A stretch of DNA of 64,000 nt from Catenulispora sp. GP43 (GTDB taxonomy: Bacteria; Actinomycetota; Actinomycetes; Streptomycetales; Catenulisporaceae), in the NCBI RefSeq assembly GCF_041260665.1, contig NZ_JBGCCT010000019.1, positions 123,492 to 187,491 on the forward strand. The letters are read 5' to 3'. The position numbers were made by a program, and so were the translations under genes. Positions 11,380-21,727 of the stretch are shown one piece after another. Below the pieces are notes generated by a model. That model was given only the letters and a program-made list of their open reading frames with translations, was not told where the DNA came from and ran no database searches. Each line of letters opens with the position of its first letter. The stretch's first letter is position 1.

Positions 11380-12174
11380 CTACTTCACCCGGAAGTAGAA
11401 CGGGACCAGCTCGCTGAACCCGACCCGGCCGTACAACCGCAGCGCGGCCGGATTCTCGTGCTCGACCTGCAAGTACATCCGCGGCGCGTCGTTCACCGAG
11501 GCCCAGTCCGCCAACGCGGCGAGCACGGCGCCGGCCGCGCCCTTGCCGCGCGCCTCGGGGCGGGTCGCCATGCCGAACGCGCCGGCCCAGCCGGTGTCGG
11601 CGACCGCGCGTCCGACGGCGACGGTCTCGGCGCCGAGTTCGACGCTGGCGTAGGCGGCGGGTTGCTGGATCCGTTGCAGGAGCCGCCATTGTGGGTCCGG
11701 GTCGCCGCCGACCACGGCGTGCCAGACGTCGAACCACTCGCGGGTCGGCCGTTCCTCCAGCCGCACCCGGAGTGCGCCGCGCGGTGCGAGGGCCAGCACC
11801 TGGGATGTCTCCGCGATCTGGAGCGAGACAGAGGCCTGACGGGTGTAGCCGCGCGCTTCCAACTGCGCGTCCAGGTCGGGGTGTACGGCTCCGGGCGTCA
11901 TCTGCAGCAGCGTCGGGATGCCGCGCTCTGCCGTGTACGCCTCAGCCTCCTCGATCGAGCCGTCACCGTGCGGTAGCACCGAACCGATCCACCACGAACA
12001 CCCCGGAGCGTGACGGAGCAACCACGTTCCGGAGCGCTGTTCGTACTCTGTGGGCACCGCCCTGGCCGCGCGCTCCTGGAGCTCGGCCTCCACACCCGAC
12101 TGCCTCACGCGCTCCCGCTCCCCTGCCGGCGATCTTTTCCGAAGTGACGCCCACCATAGTGCCGGACCGGACAT
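11380..12174 (-). CDS. GNAT-family N-acetyltransferase
   Basis: The C-terminal 130 residues of this 264-residue product form a GNAT fold: acetyl-CoA loop ATRPEARGKGAAGAVLAAL (R-x-x-G-x-G/A pattern), then MYLQVEHENPAALRLYGRVGF, which is the classic motif B, followed by a final beta strand. The N-terminal half is an unassigned region, possibly a degenerate second GNAT fold as in MshD-like tandem enzymes. The acceptor is unknown. The start is uncertain; ATG 12174 leaves 105 bases for a divergent promoter region shared with the oxidoreductase gene. Confidence 0.82.
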   Translation of the reverse strand: MSGPALWWASLRKRSPAGERERVRQSGVEAELQERAARAVPTEYEQRSGTWLLRHAPGCSWWIGSVLPHGDGSIEEAEAYTAERGIPTLLQMTPGAVHPDLDAQLEARGYTRQASVSLQIAETSQVLALAPRGALRVRLEERPTREWFDVWHAVVGGDPDPQWRLLQRIQQPAAYASVELGAETVAVGRAVADTGWAGAFGMATRPEARGKGAAGAVLAALADWASVNDAPRMYLQVEHENPAALRLYGRVGFSELVPFYFRVK

Positions 12175-12279
12175 TTCCACGTGGGGGTCCGTGGCGCGAC
12201 AATGGCGGGGCCGAACCACCGAACCACCAAAGCACCGAAGCACAGCGGTAAAGCAGGACAGAGGCAAAGGAGCCCGCAC

Positions 12280-14580
<2,301 letters not shown>

Positions 14581-14594
14581 CCGGTATGACTGAA

Positions 14595-14623
14595 GCCCCG
14601 TCTCCCTGTCGGGGAGGCGGGGC
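14595..14623 (+). terminator. Hairpin after the oxidoreductase gene
   Basis: Arms of 12 bases (GCCCCGTCTCCC and GGGAGGCGGGGC) pair with one wobble around a short loop, 15 bases after the stop codon. No T-run follows. Confidence 0.75.
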
Positions 14624-14713
14624 GAAGACGCCCTTCCGGGCGCCGGGTACCTCTACCGCGCACCGCGCGACCGCTCTACCGCTCTACCGCCTCAGGGCGG
14701 TCGCGGGCCCGGC

Positions 14714-14731
14714 GTCACCGCCCGCGGTGAC
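14714..14731 (-). terminator. Possible short hairpin downstream of rbpA
   Basis: A 7-base stem (GTCACCG and CGGTGAC, loop CCCG) lies 73 bases beyond the rbpA stop on the minus strand. It is short, so this call is tentative. The surrounding 14624-14803 region otherwise holds only short CTCTACCG repeats. Confidence 0.35.
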
Positions 14732-14803
14732 CGCCCGACAGCCGAGTGGGGCCCGGCCGAGCGGTGTCGCGGGGGTTCGCACGGGTCCGCGAAGCGGCGG
14801 TCC

Positions 14804-15139
14804 TCAGATCTGGCCGCGCAGCTTGGCCAGCGCCTCGGCCAGGATCTGGTCGCCGTCCTCGGCGGAGCGGCGCTCGCGGACGTAGGCCAGGTGGGTCTTG
14901 TAGGGCTCGGTGCGTGAGCGCGCCGGGGGGTTGTCCTTGTCCGGGCCGGCGGGGAAGCCGCAGCGGGGGCAGTCCCAGGTGTCGGGGATCTGCGCGTCGC
15001 TGGCGAAGGAGGGCTTGGTCTCGTGCTTGTTCACGCACCAGAAAGAGACGAACACCCGAGGCGCGGCATCGCCGCGCTCGGCCTCCCCCATCGGTCCCGC
15101 ACCGACGCGGCTGCCTCGGATCGCGTTTCCACTTGCCAC
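14804..15139 (-). CDS. rbpA: RNA polymerase-binding protein RbpA
   Basis: RbpA is an actinobacterial general transcription factor that binds the beta subunit and the principal sigma factor, stabilises open complexes and modulates rifampicin sensitivity. The 111-residue product shows the full family pattern: ASGNAIRGSRVGAGPMGEAERG at the N-terminus, the zinc-binding FWCVNKHE...WDCPRCGFPAG core (Cys, His, Cys, Cys), and the sigma-interacting C-terminal helices TEPYKTHLAYVRERRS and AEALAKLRGQI. GTG 15139 aligns with the family start and has a strong AAGGGAG. It is monocistronic here, separated from the secG-tpiA block by about 8 kb. Confidence 0.97.
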   Translation of the reverse strand: MASGNAIRGSRVGAGPMGEAERGDAAPRVFVSFWCVNKHETKPSFASDAQIPDTWDCPRCGFPAGPDKDNPPARSRTEPYKTHLAYVRERRSAEDGDQILAEALAKLRGQI

Positions 15140-15221
15140 TGTCTGGTCTCCCTTGGGTTCCGATCTACACGCCCCGCTGCCCCCGCAGGTGCCCGAGCGC
15201 CTGTGGAGATGCGGTGCAGAC

Positions 15222-15253
15222 AGTGTAGGCATGTGCTGATGCACGATTCAGCA
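15222..15253 (-). promoter_or_regulatory. Candidate rbpA promoter -10 with adjacent inverted repeat
   Basis: On the minus strand TACACT (15227-15222) is a good -10 candidate and would give a leader of about 75 bases. Immediately upstream, TGCTGA and TCAGCA form a perfect 6-8-6 inverted repeat at 15234-15253, covering the spacer and overlapping the position of a weak -35. The SigR-type GGAAT/GTT element known upstream of some streptomycete rbpA genes is not visible. Confidence 0.35.
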
Positions 15254-15609
15254 GGACCAGCCGGAAATCGCCGCCTTGGCGCTGCGATAAACGGACAAAT
15301 AGGGGCGGAAGTCAGGGTTTCGTTATCGAAGCGCGACTGCCGGCCGTGGTGGGGGCGGGTGCGGGCGGCGTCGTCGGCGATGCGGAATCCGAAGGCGGGC
15401 AAGGGATTGCGGCCACGCCTGACGCATATGCGGCCACTGTGTGCGAGCGGTGGCCGGTGCCGCGGGCAGCCGAATCGTTATAGACGCCCTGGGGCTCGCT
15501 GACTTCGCGCTGTGCGGCATTCAGCCCATCCGGCACCGGACCTAAGCCGAGCCCGGCCGGCCCCGAGCGAGACCGACGCGGCCCGACCGGCCTGTCTCCG
15601 CGCCTGCCC
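15254..15609. other. Intergenic stretch without recognisable gene
   Basis: Between the rbpA upstream region and the response-regulator stop there is no supported coding region, terminator or repeat. Codon bias is scrambled in all frames. It contains a few less GC-rich spots (around 15290-15330 and 15470-15485) that could be promoter DNA for rbpA. Confidence 0.5.
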
Positions 15610-16326
15610 TCACCCCAGCGCGGAGTACCGGTGCTCCGGCCGCCCCGTGGCCCCGTACCGCAGCTGCAGCCGCACCACCCCGTGCCGTGTCAGATAGCTG
15701 AGATACCGCTGCGCCGTCGGCCGCGAGATCCCGACCCGCTCGGCCACCTCCGAGGCCGAGACGTCCCCGCCGGCGGCCCGCACCGCGGTGCGCACCAGCT
15801 CCAGCGTCGGCGCCGAGTGCCCCTTGGCCGGCAGGGCCGGCAGCGCCGGCTGGCCGCGCAGCAGGCCGAACAGCTCGTCCACGTCCGCCTGGTCGGCGTC
15901 CGCGTCGGCGTCGTCCATGCTCCGCATCCGGCGGCGCAGGTCCAGGTAGGAGGTCAGCTTCTCGGCCATCGCCGGGTAGCCGAACGGCTTCACCAGGTAG
16001 TGCACCGCGCCGAGCTGCATCGCGGTGCGGACGGTGTTCACGTCGCGGGCCGCGGTGATCACCACGAAGTCCGGGTGCGGGCCGGACGCCGCCGACTCCG
16101 GCGCCTCCAGCAGCTTGCGGATCACGGCCAGGCCGTCGCCGTCGGGCAGGTAGACGTCCATCAGGACCAGATCGGGGCGCAGGGCGGCGACCAGGTCCAG
16201 GGCCTGGGCCGCGGAGTGCGCCTGGCCGCAGACCGTGAAGCCCGGGGTGCGCTCGACGTAGGCGGCGTGGATTTTGGCGACCCGGTAGTCGTCGTCGACG
16301 ACCAGGACGGTGGCGGCGGCGCTCAT
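15610..16326 (-). CDS. CitB/DcuR-type response regulator
   Basis: The 238-residue protein has an N-terminal receiver (VLVVDDDYRVAKIH acidic pocket, phospho-acceptor Asp in LVLMDVYLPDGDG near residue 57, conserved Thr in VVITAARD and Lys in YLVKPF) and a C-terminal helix-turn-helix (VSASEVAERVGISRPTAQRYLSYL) of the CitB/DctR kind. Its ATG overlaps the stop of the sensor kinase (ATGA), so the pair is co-translated. It probably controls the divergent ABC importer at 18.2-21.0 kb. Confidence 0.93.
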   Translation of the reverse strand: MSAAATVLVVDDDYRVAKIHAAYVERTPGFTVCGQAHSAAQALDLVAALRPDLVLMDVYLPDGDGLAVIRKLLEAPESAASGPHPDFVVITAARDVNTVRTAMQLGAVHYLVKPFGYPAMAEKLTSYLDLRRRMRSMDDADADADQADVDELFGLLRGQPALPALPAKGHSAPTLELVRTAVRAAGGDVSASEVAERVGISRPTAQRYLSYLTRHGVVRLQLRYGATGRPEHRYSALG

Positions 16327-17966
16327 CGTGATCTCGTGCCTCCTCCGGCGCTCAGCAGCGGGTCGGCGTCCCGGTCCCCGGCGGCCTTGGGCAGCCGCAC
16401 GGTGAACACCGCGCCGGGCCCCTCGGTCGCCGCGATGCTACCGCCGAGCCGCTGCACCAGACGGTGGACCAGGGCCAAACCGAGACCTCTTCGCATCGAT
16501 CCCGTAGCCGGCTTGGTGGTGAAGCCGTCGGTGAAGACGTGCTCGGCGGCACCGGCCGGGATGCCGGGGCCGTTGTCGGCGACCCGGACCGTGACGCCGT
16601 CGTCGTCCTCGACGATCGAGACCAGGACCCGGCCGGGCTTGCCCGGATCCACTCCGGGCCCGGACACCGCGTCGAAGGCGTTGTCGATCAGGTTGCCCAG
16701 CACCGTGGTCAGCGCCTGCACCTTGTCCGGGGTGTCGCCGAGCCAGGTGTCCTCGGCCAGCTCCAGATCGACCCCGCGCTCGCCGGCGACCGCGGCCTTG
16801 GCCAGGATCAGCCCGACCAGCACCGTCGGCGCGATCCGTGAGCGCACCGACTCGGCGAAGGCCGACTCGGCGCCGGACAGGTCGGTCAGGTACTGCAGCG
16901 CCTCGTCGGACTCGCCGAGCTCCAGCAGGCCGGCGACGGTGTGCATGCGGTTGGAGAACTCGTGCTGCTGGGCCCGCAGCGCGTCGGTGAGGCTGGTGAC
17001 GCTGTCCAGCTCGCGCAGCAGCCCGGACAGCTCGGTGCGGTCCCGCAGCGTCACCACCGCGCCGTGCGGCTTGCCGGCCAGCCGCACCGGCATCCGGTTC
17101 ACGGTCAGGCAGTACTCGTCGGTGAGCACCACCTGGTCCTTGCCCTCGATCTCGCCGGAGAGCAGGTCCTGCAGCCGGCCGGCCGGGACCACGTCCTCCA
17201 GGTGGCCGCCGATGCCGCCGAACATCGGCAGGCCCAGCAGCCGCCGCGCCTCGTCGTTGACCATGGTGACCCGGCCGGCCCGGTCGAAGGCGATCATGCC
17301 CTCGCGGATGCCGTGCAGCACCGCCTCACGCTCCTGGAGCAGCTTGGCGATCTCGTCGAGCTCCAGGCCGAAGGTGCGGCGCTTCAGGCGGTGGGCCAGG
17401 GCGTAGGAGGCCAGGGCGCCGACACCGAGCGCGGCGCCGAACCAGGCCGCGTACACCGGGAGCTGGCCGACGAAGATCGCGGTCACCGAGGCCACCCTGC
17501 GGCCCACCGAGACCTCGCCGACCTGGTCGCCCAGCGGCCCGTACAGCGGCACCCGGCCGTTCACCGAGGTGCCCACGGCCCCGTGGTCGATGCGCACGTT
17601 GGGCCGGGTGACCAGCGGCTCGTCGATCGGCTTGCCTCTCAGGCCGACGTCCGGGTGGGTGTGCCGGATCCCGGACTTGTCGACGATGACGACGTAGTCG
17701 GACCCGGTGTCGAGCTGCAGCCGATGGGCGATGTCCTGCAGCGTGCCGTCGCAGTCCAACGACGGGAACGCGATGCAGGTCTTGACCGAGGGGGTGTCGG
17801 CCACGGTCTGGGCGATCTGCAGGTCCTCGTCCATGTACTGGCGGTCCACCTGCCGCCGTTCCTGGATCGCGAACAGCGCGAAACCCACCAGCACCACCGC
17901 CAGCAGGATCGAGACCTGGCTGACGAAGATCTGGCTGCTCAGCCGTCGTCCCGATCCACGTCGCAT
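16323..17966 (-). CDS. CitA/DcuS-like sensor histidine kinase
   Basis: The 547-residue membrane kinase has an N-terminal helix (about residues 14-33), an extracytoplasmic Cache/PAS-like sensor (about 34-165) with two Cys (KTCIAF, LDCDG), a second helix (about 170-190), a cytoplasmic PAS (EAVLHGIREGMIAFDRAGRV), and the SPOB_a-type dimerisation helix with the phospho-acceptor His in RAQQHEFSNRMHTV. ATPase boxes follow: N box NLIDNAFDA, G1 VADNGPGIPAG, G2 RRGLGLALV. This architecture is that of citrate/C4-dicarboxylate sensors. The ligand may differ, since the facing genes encode an NMT1/TauT-type importer. Confidence 0.93.
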   Translation of the reverse strand: MRRGSGRRLSSQIFVSQVSILLAVVLVGFALFAIQERRQVDRQYMDEDLQIAQTVADTPSVKTCIAFPSLDCDGTLQDIAHRLQLDTGSDYVVIVDKSGIRHTHPDVGLRGKPIDEPLVTRPNVRIDHGAVGTSVNGRVPLYGPLGDQVGEVSVGRRVASVTAIFVGQLPVYAAWFGAALGVGALASYALAHRLKRRTFGLELDEIAKLLQEREAVLHGIREGMIAFDRAGRVTMVNDEARRLLGLPMFGGIGGHLEDVVPAGRLQDLLSGEIEGKDQVVLTDEYCLTVNRMPVRLAGKPHGAVVTLRDRTELSGLLRELDSVTSLTDALRAQQHEFSNRMHTVAGLLELGESDEALQYLTDLSGAESAFAESVRSRIAPTVLVGLILAKAAVAGERGVDLELAEDTWLGDTPDKVQALTTVLGNLIDNAFDAVSGPGVDPGKPGRVLVSIVEDDDGVTVRVADNGPGIPAGAAEHVFTDGFTTKPATGSMRRGLGLALVHRLVQRLGGSIAATEGPGAVFTVRLPKAAGDRDADPLLSAGGGTRSR

Positions 17967-18185
17967 TTTTCAGATTGTGTGCTGTTTCCGCAGATCAGAC
18001 AAGGGTCCGCCCGGCGAGCAAAACGCACACAACCGCGAGTAACGCGGCAAACGCGGGTTGCGCACGAAACGGCGACGTAACCCGCCGGACGCGCCTAGTT
18101 TCACAGCACCCCGCCGGAGTGAGGCGCACGCCACATCGGCTCCGGGGGCGCAAGTGATCGGCAAGCAGCGAGGGAGACCGATGCC

Positions 18186-18989
18186 ATGACAGGCACCGCG
18201 ATCGAGATCAGGGACGTCACCAAACGGTTCCTCACGCCCAAGGGCGAGGTGTTCACCGCGATCCGGGACGTGACGTTCACCGTCGAACCGGGCCAGTTCT
18301 GCGCCGTCGTGGGACCCACCGGCTGCGGCAAGTCCACGACCCTGTCGCTGGTCTCCGGACTGGACCGGCCCAGCGAGGGCTCGGTCTGGGTCGGCGGCAA
18401 GGAGGTCGAGGGGATCACCGACGGCGTCGGGTTCATGTTCCAGGCCGACGCCCTGCTGCCGTGGAAGACGGTGCTGCAGAACGTCGCCCTGGGCCTGATC
18501 TTCCGCAAGGTCGGCAAGAAGGAGGCCGTCGAGCGGGCCCGGGACTGGATCCGCCGGGTCGGCCTGGCCGGCTTCGAGGACCGCTACCCGCACCAGCTCT
18601 CCGGCGGCATGCGCAAGCGCGTGGCGATGGCCGCGGCGTGGATCACCGAGCCCCGGGTGCTGCTGATGGACGAGCCCTTCGGCGCCCTGGACGTGCAGAC
18701 CAAGGCGATCATGTCGAACGAGCTGACCCAGCTGTGGGAGGTATCCCGGCCCTCGGTGCTGTTCATCACGCACGACCTGGAGGAGGCCATCGCGCTGGCC
18801 GACCGGGTGGTCGTCATGACGTCCTCGCCGGGCGGTGTGAAGCAGGTCTTCGACATCGACATCCCGCGGCCGCGCGGCTCCGTGCAGGAGATCCGCTTCG
18901 GCGCCCGCTTCCTGGAACTGCACCACGAGATCTGGGCCACGCTGCGCGACGAGGTCGAGCGCGCCTACGCCCGCACGGCAGGAGTCTGA
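18186..18989 (+). CDS. NitT/TauT-type ABC transporter ATPase
   Basis: The 267-residue ATPase has Walker A GPTGCGKST near residue 49, Q-loop MFQADALLPWKT, signature LSGGMRKRV, Walker B VLLMDEPFGALD and a switch His in FITHDLEEA. The LLPWKT segment and overall length are characteristic of nitrate/sulfonate/bicarbonate/thiamine-precursor importers. ATG 18186 follows a GAGGGAGA; an ATG five bases upstream is out of frame. The gap back to the sensor kinase start is 219 bases and contains direct AACGCGG repeats near 18041-18056 that could bind the response regulator. Confidence 0.94.
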   Translation: MTGTAIEIRDVTKRFLTPKGEVFTAIRDVTFTVEPGQFCAVVGPTGCGKSTTLSLVSGLDRPSEGSVWVGGKEVEGITDGVGFMFQADALLPWKTVLQNVALGLIFRKVGKKEAVERARDWIRRVGLAGFEDRYPHQLSGGMRKRVAMAAAWITEPRVLLMDEPFGALDVQTKAIMSNELTQLWEVSRPSVLFITHDLEEAIALADRVVVMTSSPGGVKQVFDIDIPRPRGSVQEIRFGARFLELHHEIWATLRDEVERAYARTAGV

Positions 18990-18992
18990 CGC

Positions 18993-19898
18993 ATGAGTGA
19001 CGACAAGCTTTCGGCAACGGTGACCCGCCCCGCCCACGAGGAGGTCCTGGCCGCCGGCCAGCAGGCCCTGGACGAGCGCACCCGCGCGGCCACCGTGGCC
19101 TTCCGCCGCCGCAAGGCCAGGATCTGGGGCGCGCGCCTGCTGCTGGCCGTGGTCATCATCGGCGGCTGGCAGTGGTTCACCTCGGTGGGCTGGGTCGACC
19201 CGTTCTTCTACGCGCAGCCCTCCGGCATCTGGAACCGGCTGTGGGACTACTTCCAGAACGGCACCGAGTTCGGCTCCTACCCGGCGCAGATCGAGACCAC
19301 GATGCAGGAGGCGCTGTACGGCTTCCTGATCGGCACCGGCGTGGGCGTGGTCATGGGCGTGGGGCTGGGCATGAACCGGTTCCTGGCCCAGGTCCTGGAC
19401 CCCTACATCAAGATCGTGAACGCCATCCCGCGCATCGTTCTGGGCTCGATCTTCATCGTCGCCTTCGGCGTCGGGATGACGCCCAAGGTGCTGCTGGCGG
19501 CGGTCCTGGTGTTCTTCATCGTGTTCTTCAACGCCTTCCAGGGCGTGCGCGAGGTGGACCGCAACGTGCTGAACAACGCCAAGGTGCTGGGCGCCAGCCG
19601 CCGGCAGACCATCCGGCACGTGATCATCCCCTCGGCGCTGACCTGGATCATCGCCTCCCTGCACAGCGCCTTCGGCTTCGCCATCGTCGGCGCGGTGGTC
19701 GGCGAGGTGCTGGGCGCCCAGCAGGGCCTGGGCCTGCTGATCAAGTCCGCGCAGGGCAACTTCGACCCCTACGGCGTGTTCGCGAACATGTTCGTGATCG
19801 CCGCCCTGGTGCTGATCGTCGAGTTCGTCATCGAACGGCTCGAACGCCGCCTGCTGGCCTGGCGGCCGAAGGTGCAGTCCGAGACCGTCCTGGTCTGA
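18993..19898 (+). CDS. NitT/TauT-type ABC transporter permease
   Basis: This 301-residue membrane subunit has an N-terminal cytoplasmic extension of about 45 residues, then six predicted helices and an EAA-like loop (LNNAKVLGASRRQTIRHVIIPS, reported here as ending near residue 215). Features such as FYAQPSGIWNRLWDYF and the GxGxGxxMGxxLG helix match the BPD_transp_1 SsuC/TauC group. The ATG is 3 bases from the ATPase stop, so the two genes are translationally linked. Confidence 0.93.
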   Translation: MSDDKLSATVTRPAHEEVLAAGQQALDERTRAATVAFRRRKARIWGARLLLAVVIIGGWQWFTSVGWVDPFFYAQPSGIWNRLWDYFQNGTEFGSYPAQIETTMQEALYGFLIGTGVGVVMGVGLGMNRFLAQVLDPYIKIVNAIPRIVLGSIFIVAFGVGMTPKVLLAAVLVFFIVFFNAFQGVREVDRNVLNNAKVLGASRRQTIRHVIIPSALTWIIASLHSAFGFAIVGAVVGEVLGAQQGLGLLIKSAQGNFDPYGVFANMFVIAALVLIVEFVIERLERRLLAWRPKVQSETVLV

Positions 19899-19944
19899 TC
19901 CGCCTGCTCCACCTCCCCTCACCCCGATGAAAGGCGATCCACTC

Positions 19945-21045
19945 GTGTCCGCAACGAAGAAGATACTGATCACGGCCGCCGCCGGCGTCCTGAGCCTGAC
20001 CGCCCTGAGCGCCTGCTCGTCCTCGAAGAGCTCCTCCGCCTCGGCCTCCTCCGGCGGCGGGAAGACCACGCAGCACGTCACGCTGATGGTCGGCGGCATC
20101 GACAAGCAGATCTACCTGCCGTACAAGCTGGCCGACCAGCTGGGCTTCTACAAGAAGCACAACGTCGACGTCACCTTGAGCACCGAGCAGGACGGCGGCG
20201 TCGGCGCCGAGGACGCCATGGTCTCCGGCCAGGTGGACATGGCCGGCGCCTGGTACAACCACGCGATCGACTTCCAGATGAAGCACAAGAACGTCGAGGA
20301 CGTGGTGCAGCTGTCCGGCGCGCCGGGCGAGCGCGAGATGTGCGCGACCAAGGCGAACGTCCACAGCGGCGCGGACTTCGCGGGCAAGACGATGGGCGTC
20401 ACCGACCTCGGCTCGGGCACCGACACCCTGACCCAGCTGCTGGCCGCGCAGGCCGGCATCGCCAAGGACAAGTTCAGCCGCACCGGCGTCGGCGCCGGCT
20501 CCACGGCCCTGGCGGCGCTGAAGAACGGCTCCATCTCCTGCGTCATGACGACCCAGCCGACCGTCACCGCCATCGAGAAGGAGAACCTCGGCTACTCCGC
20601 GATCGACCTGGCCACCACCGACGGCGCCAACAAGGCCCTGGGCGGCGCGTGGCCCGCCGCCGGCGTCCTGGCCCGCACCGACTGGGTCAACCAGCACCCC
20701 GAAGCGGTGCAGGACGTGGTGGACGCGCTGGTGGACACCATGCACTGGATCAACACGCACTCCGCGACCGACATCGCCAACGCGCTGCCGGCGTCGTACA
20801 CGAGCAACGCGACCATCACCAAGGCCGACTACATCACGGCCCTGAACATGGACAAGGGGCAGTTCCTGCCCGACGGCATCATGCCGGCCGGCGGTCCGAA
20901 GGTGGTCCTGGCCACCGAGAAGCTGATCGGCAACGCCGACGACTCGATCAACCTGGGCACCACGTTCACCAACACGTACGCGATCAAGGCCAACCAGGAG
21001 GACGGCTTCACGACGACCACGACGCCGGCGGGGCCCACCGGCTGA
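19945..21045 (+). CDS. NMT1/THI5-like ABC substrate-binding lipoprotein
   Basis: The 366-residue precursor has a Lys-rich N-terminus, hydrophobic core and lipobox LSAC, then a Ser-rich tether and an NMT1/SsuA-like bilobal domain (KLADQLGFYKKHNVDVTL, ADFAGKTMGVTDLGSGTDTL). Family members bind aliphatic sulfonates, nitrate, riboflavin or pyrimidine thiamine precursors; the ligand is not evident here. GTG 19945 is preferred over ATG 19927, because the GAAAGG at 19929-19934 is correctly spaced for the GTG and gives a better signal peptide. The gene ends the operon before a very strong terminator. Confidence 0.93.
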   Translation: MSATKKILITAAAGVLSLTALSACSSSKSSSASASSGGGKTTQHVTLMVGGIDKQIYLPYKLADQLGFYKKHNVDVTLSTEQDGGVGAEDAMVSGQVDMAGAWYNHAIDFQMKHKNVEDVVQLSGAPGEREMCATKANVHSGADFAGKTMGVTDLGSGTDTLTQLLAAQAGIAKDKFSRTGVGAGSTALAALKNGSISCVMTTQPTVTAIEKENLGYSAIDLATTDGANKALGGAWPAAGVLARTDWVNQHPEAVQDVVDALVDTMHWINTHSATDIANALPASYTSNATITKADYITALNMDKGQFLPDGIMPAGGPKVVLATEKLIGNADDSINLGTTFTNTYAIKANQEDGFTTTTTPAGPTG

Positions 21046-21120
21046 GCCGACGACCACACCGTCGGCCGACCCACTAGCCGACCCCAGCGCGCCCGGGTTC
21101 ACTCCCCTCGCCCGGGCCGG

Positions 21121-21162
21121 AGCCGCCGCCTGCCGAGTTCGCTCGGCAGGCGGCGGCTTTTT
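21121..21162 (+). terminator. Strong intrinsic terminator of the NMT1-type importer operon
   Basis: A perfect 17-base stem (left arm AGCCGCCGCCTGCCGAG) with TTCG loop is followed directly by a T-run at 21158-21162. It is the clearest textbook terminator in the window. Confidence 0.95.
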
Positions 21163-21185
21163 GGCTTTGTCAGCCCGCGCTACTC

Positions 21186-21600
21186 CGCGCTTACGCAGGC
21201 CGTCTGCCACGGCTGCCGCCAGGACGGTGCCCTTGTAGACGGATCGCTCTTGGAGCTCGACGTTGGCGGTGATCAGGACCGTGAGTTTGGCCCCGAGGCC
21301 GCGGCGGTCCTCGGTGAAGGAGTCGGCCAGCGCGTCGAGTGCGGTTCCGACCGCTTCCAGCGGGGTCGCGTCGTCGGGGGCGGCGGCGATGCCGTCGGTG
21401 AGCAGTCGGACGTGCACTTCCTGGCCGGCGAACAGGACTTCGCGCTTGTCGGGGAAGTGGCGGAAGAAGGTGGTCTTGGTCAGGCCGCCGGCCCGGTCGG
21501 CGATCTGCGTGACGGTGGTGGCCTCGTATCCCTGCTCGGTGAACAGGTCCACGGCGGCTCGGACCAGGCGTTCGCGTGCGTTCGGTTCCCATCGGGCCAT
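21186..21600 (-). pseudogene. TetR-family regulator truncated at the 3' end, no stop codon
   Basis: The N-terminal 50 residues from ATG 21600 are an excellent TetR DNA-binding domain (ERLVRAAVDLFTEQGYEATTVTQIADRAGGLTKTTFFRHF, split: helix-turn-helix residues about 28-47). The ligand-binding part continues sensibly to about residue 137 (VLAAAVADGLRKRG) and then stops resembling the family, about 50 residues short. In this frame no stop occurs before the terminator of the neighbouring operon, and translation would run antisense through the binding-protein gene. A one-base shift would meet TAG at 21193-21191. I read this as a TetR gene that lost its 3' end when the importer operon came to lie next to it. 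Confidence 0.7.
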
Positions 21601-21609
21601 GGGGACAGC

Positions 21610-21699
21610 CTCCGCCGGGCCGGCCATCAGGTGCTGGGCCTGGCCCGCTCCGACGACGCCGCCTTCGCGGCCAACCCGCACTTCGCCGAGGCCGGATAG
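21610..21699 (+). pseudogene. Relic of an atypical SDR/epimerase-type gene
   Basis: A 29-codon open stretch ending in TAG 21697-21699 reads RRAGHQVLGLARSDDAA. This matches the second-strand region of NAD(P)-binding epimerase-like dehydrogenases (A/G-GHxVxGLARS). The nucleotide-binding glycine motif that should precede it is absent, and the tail does not resemble the family. TetR genes are often divergent from such dehydrogenases, so this is probably the other half of the same decayed gene pair. Confidence 0.45.
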
Positions 21700-21727
21700 T
21701 CACGCCGACAGGTATACGCTCCCGCAC

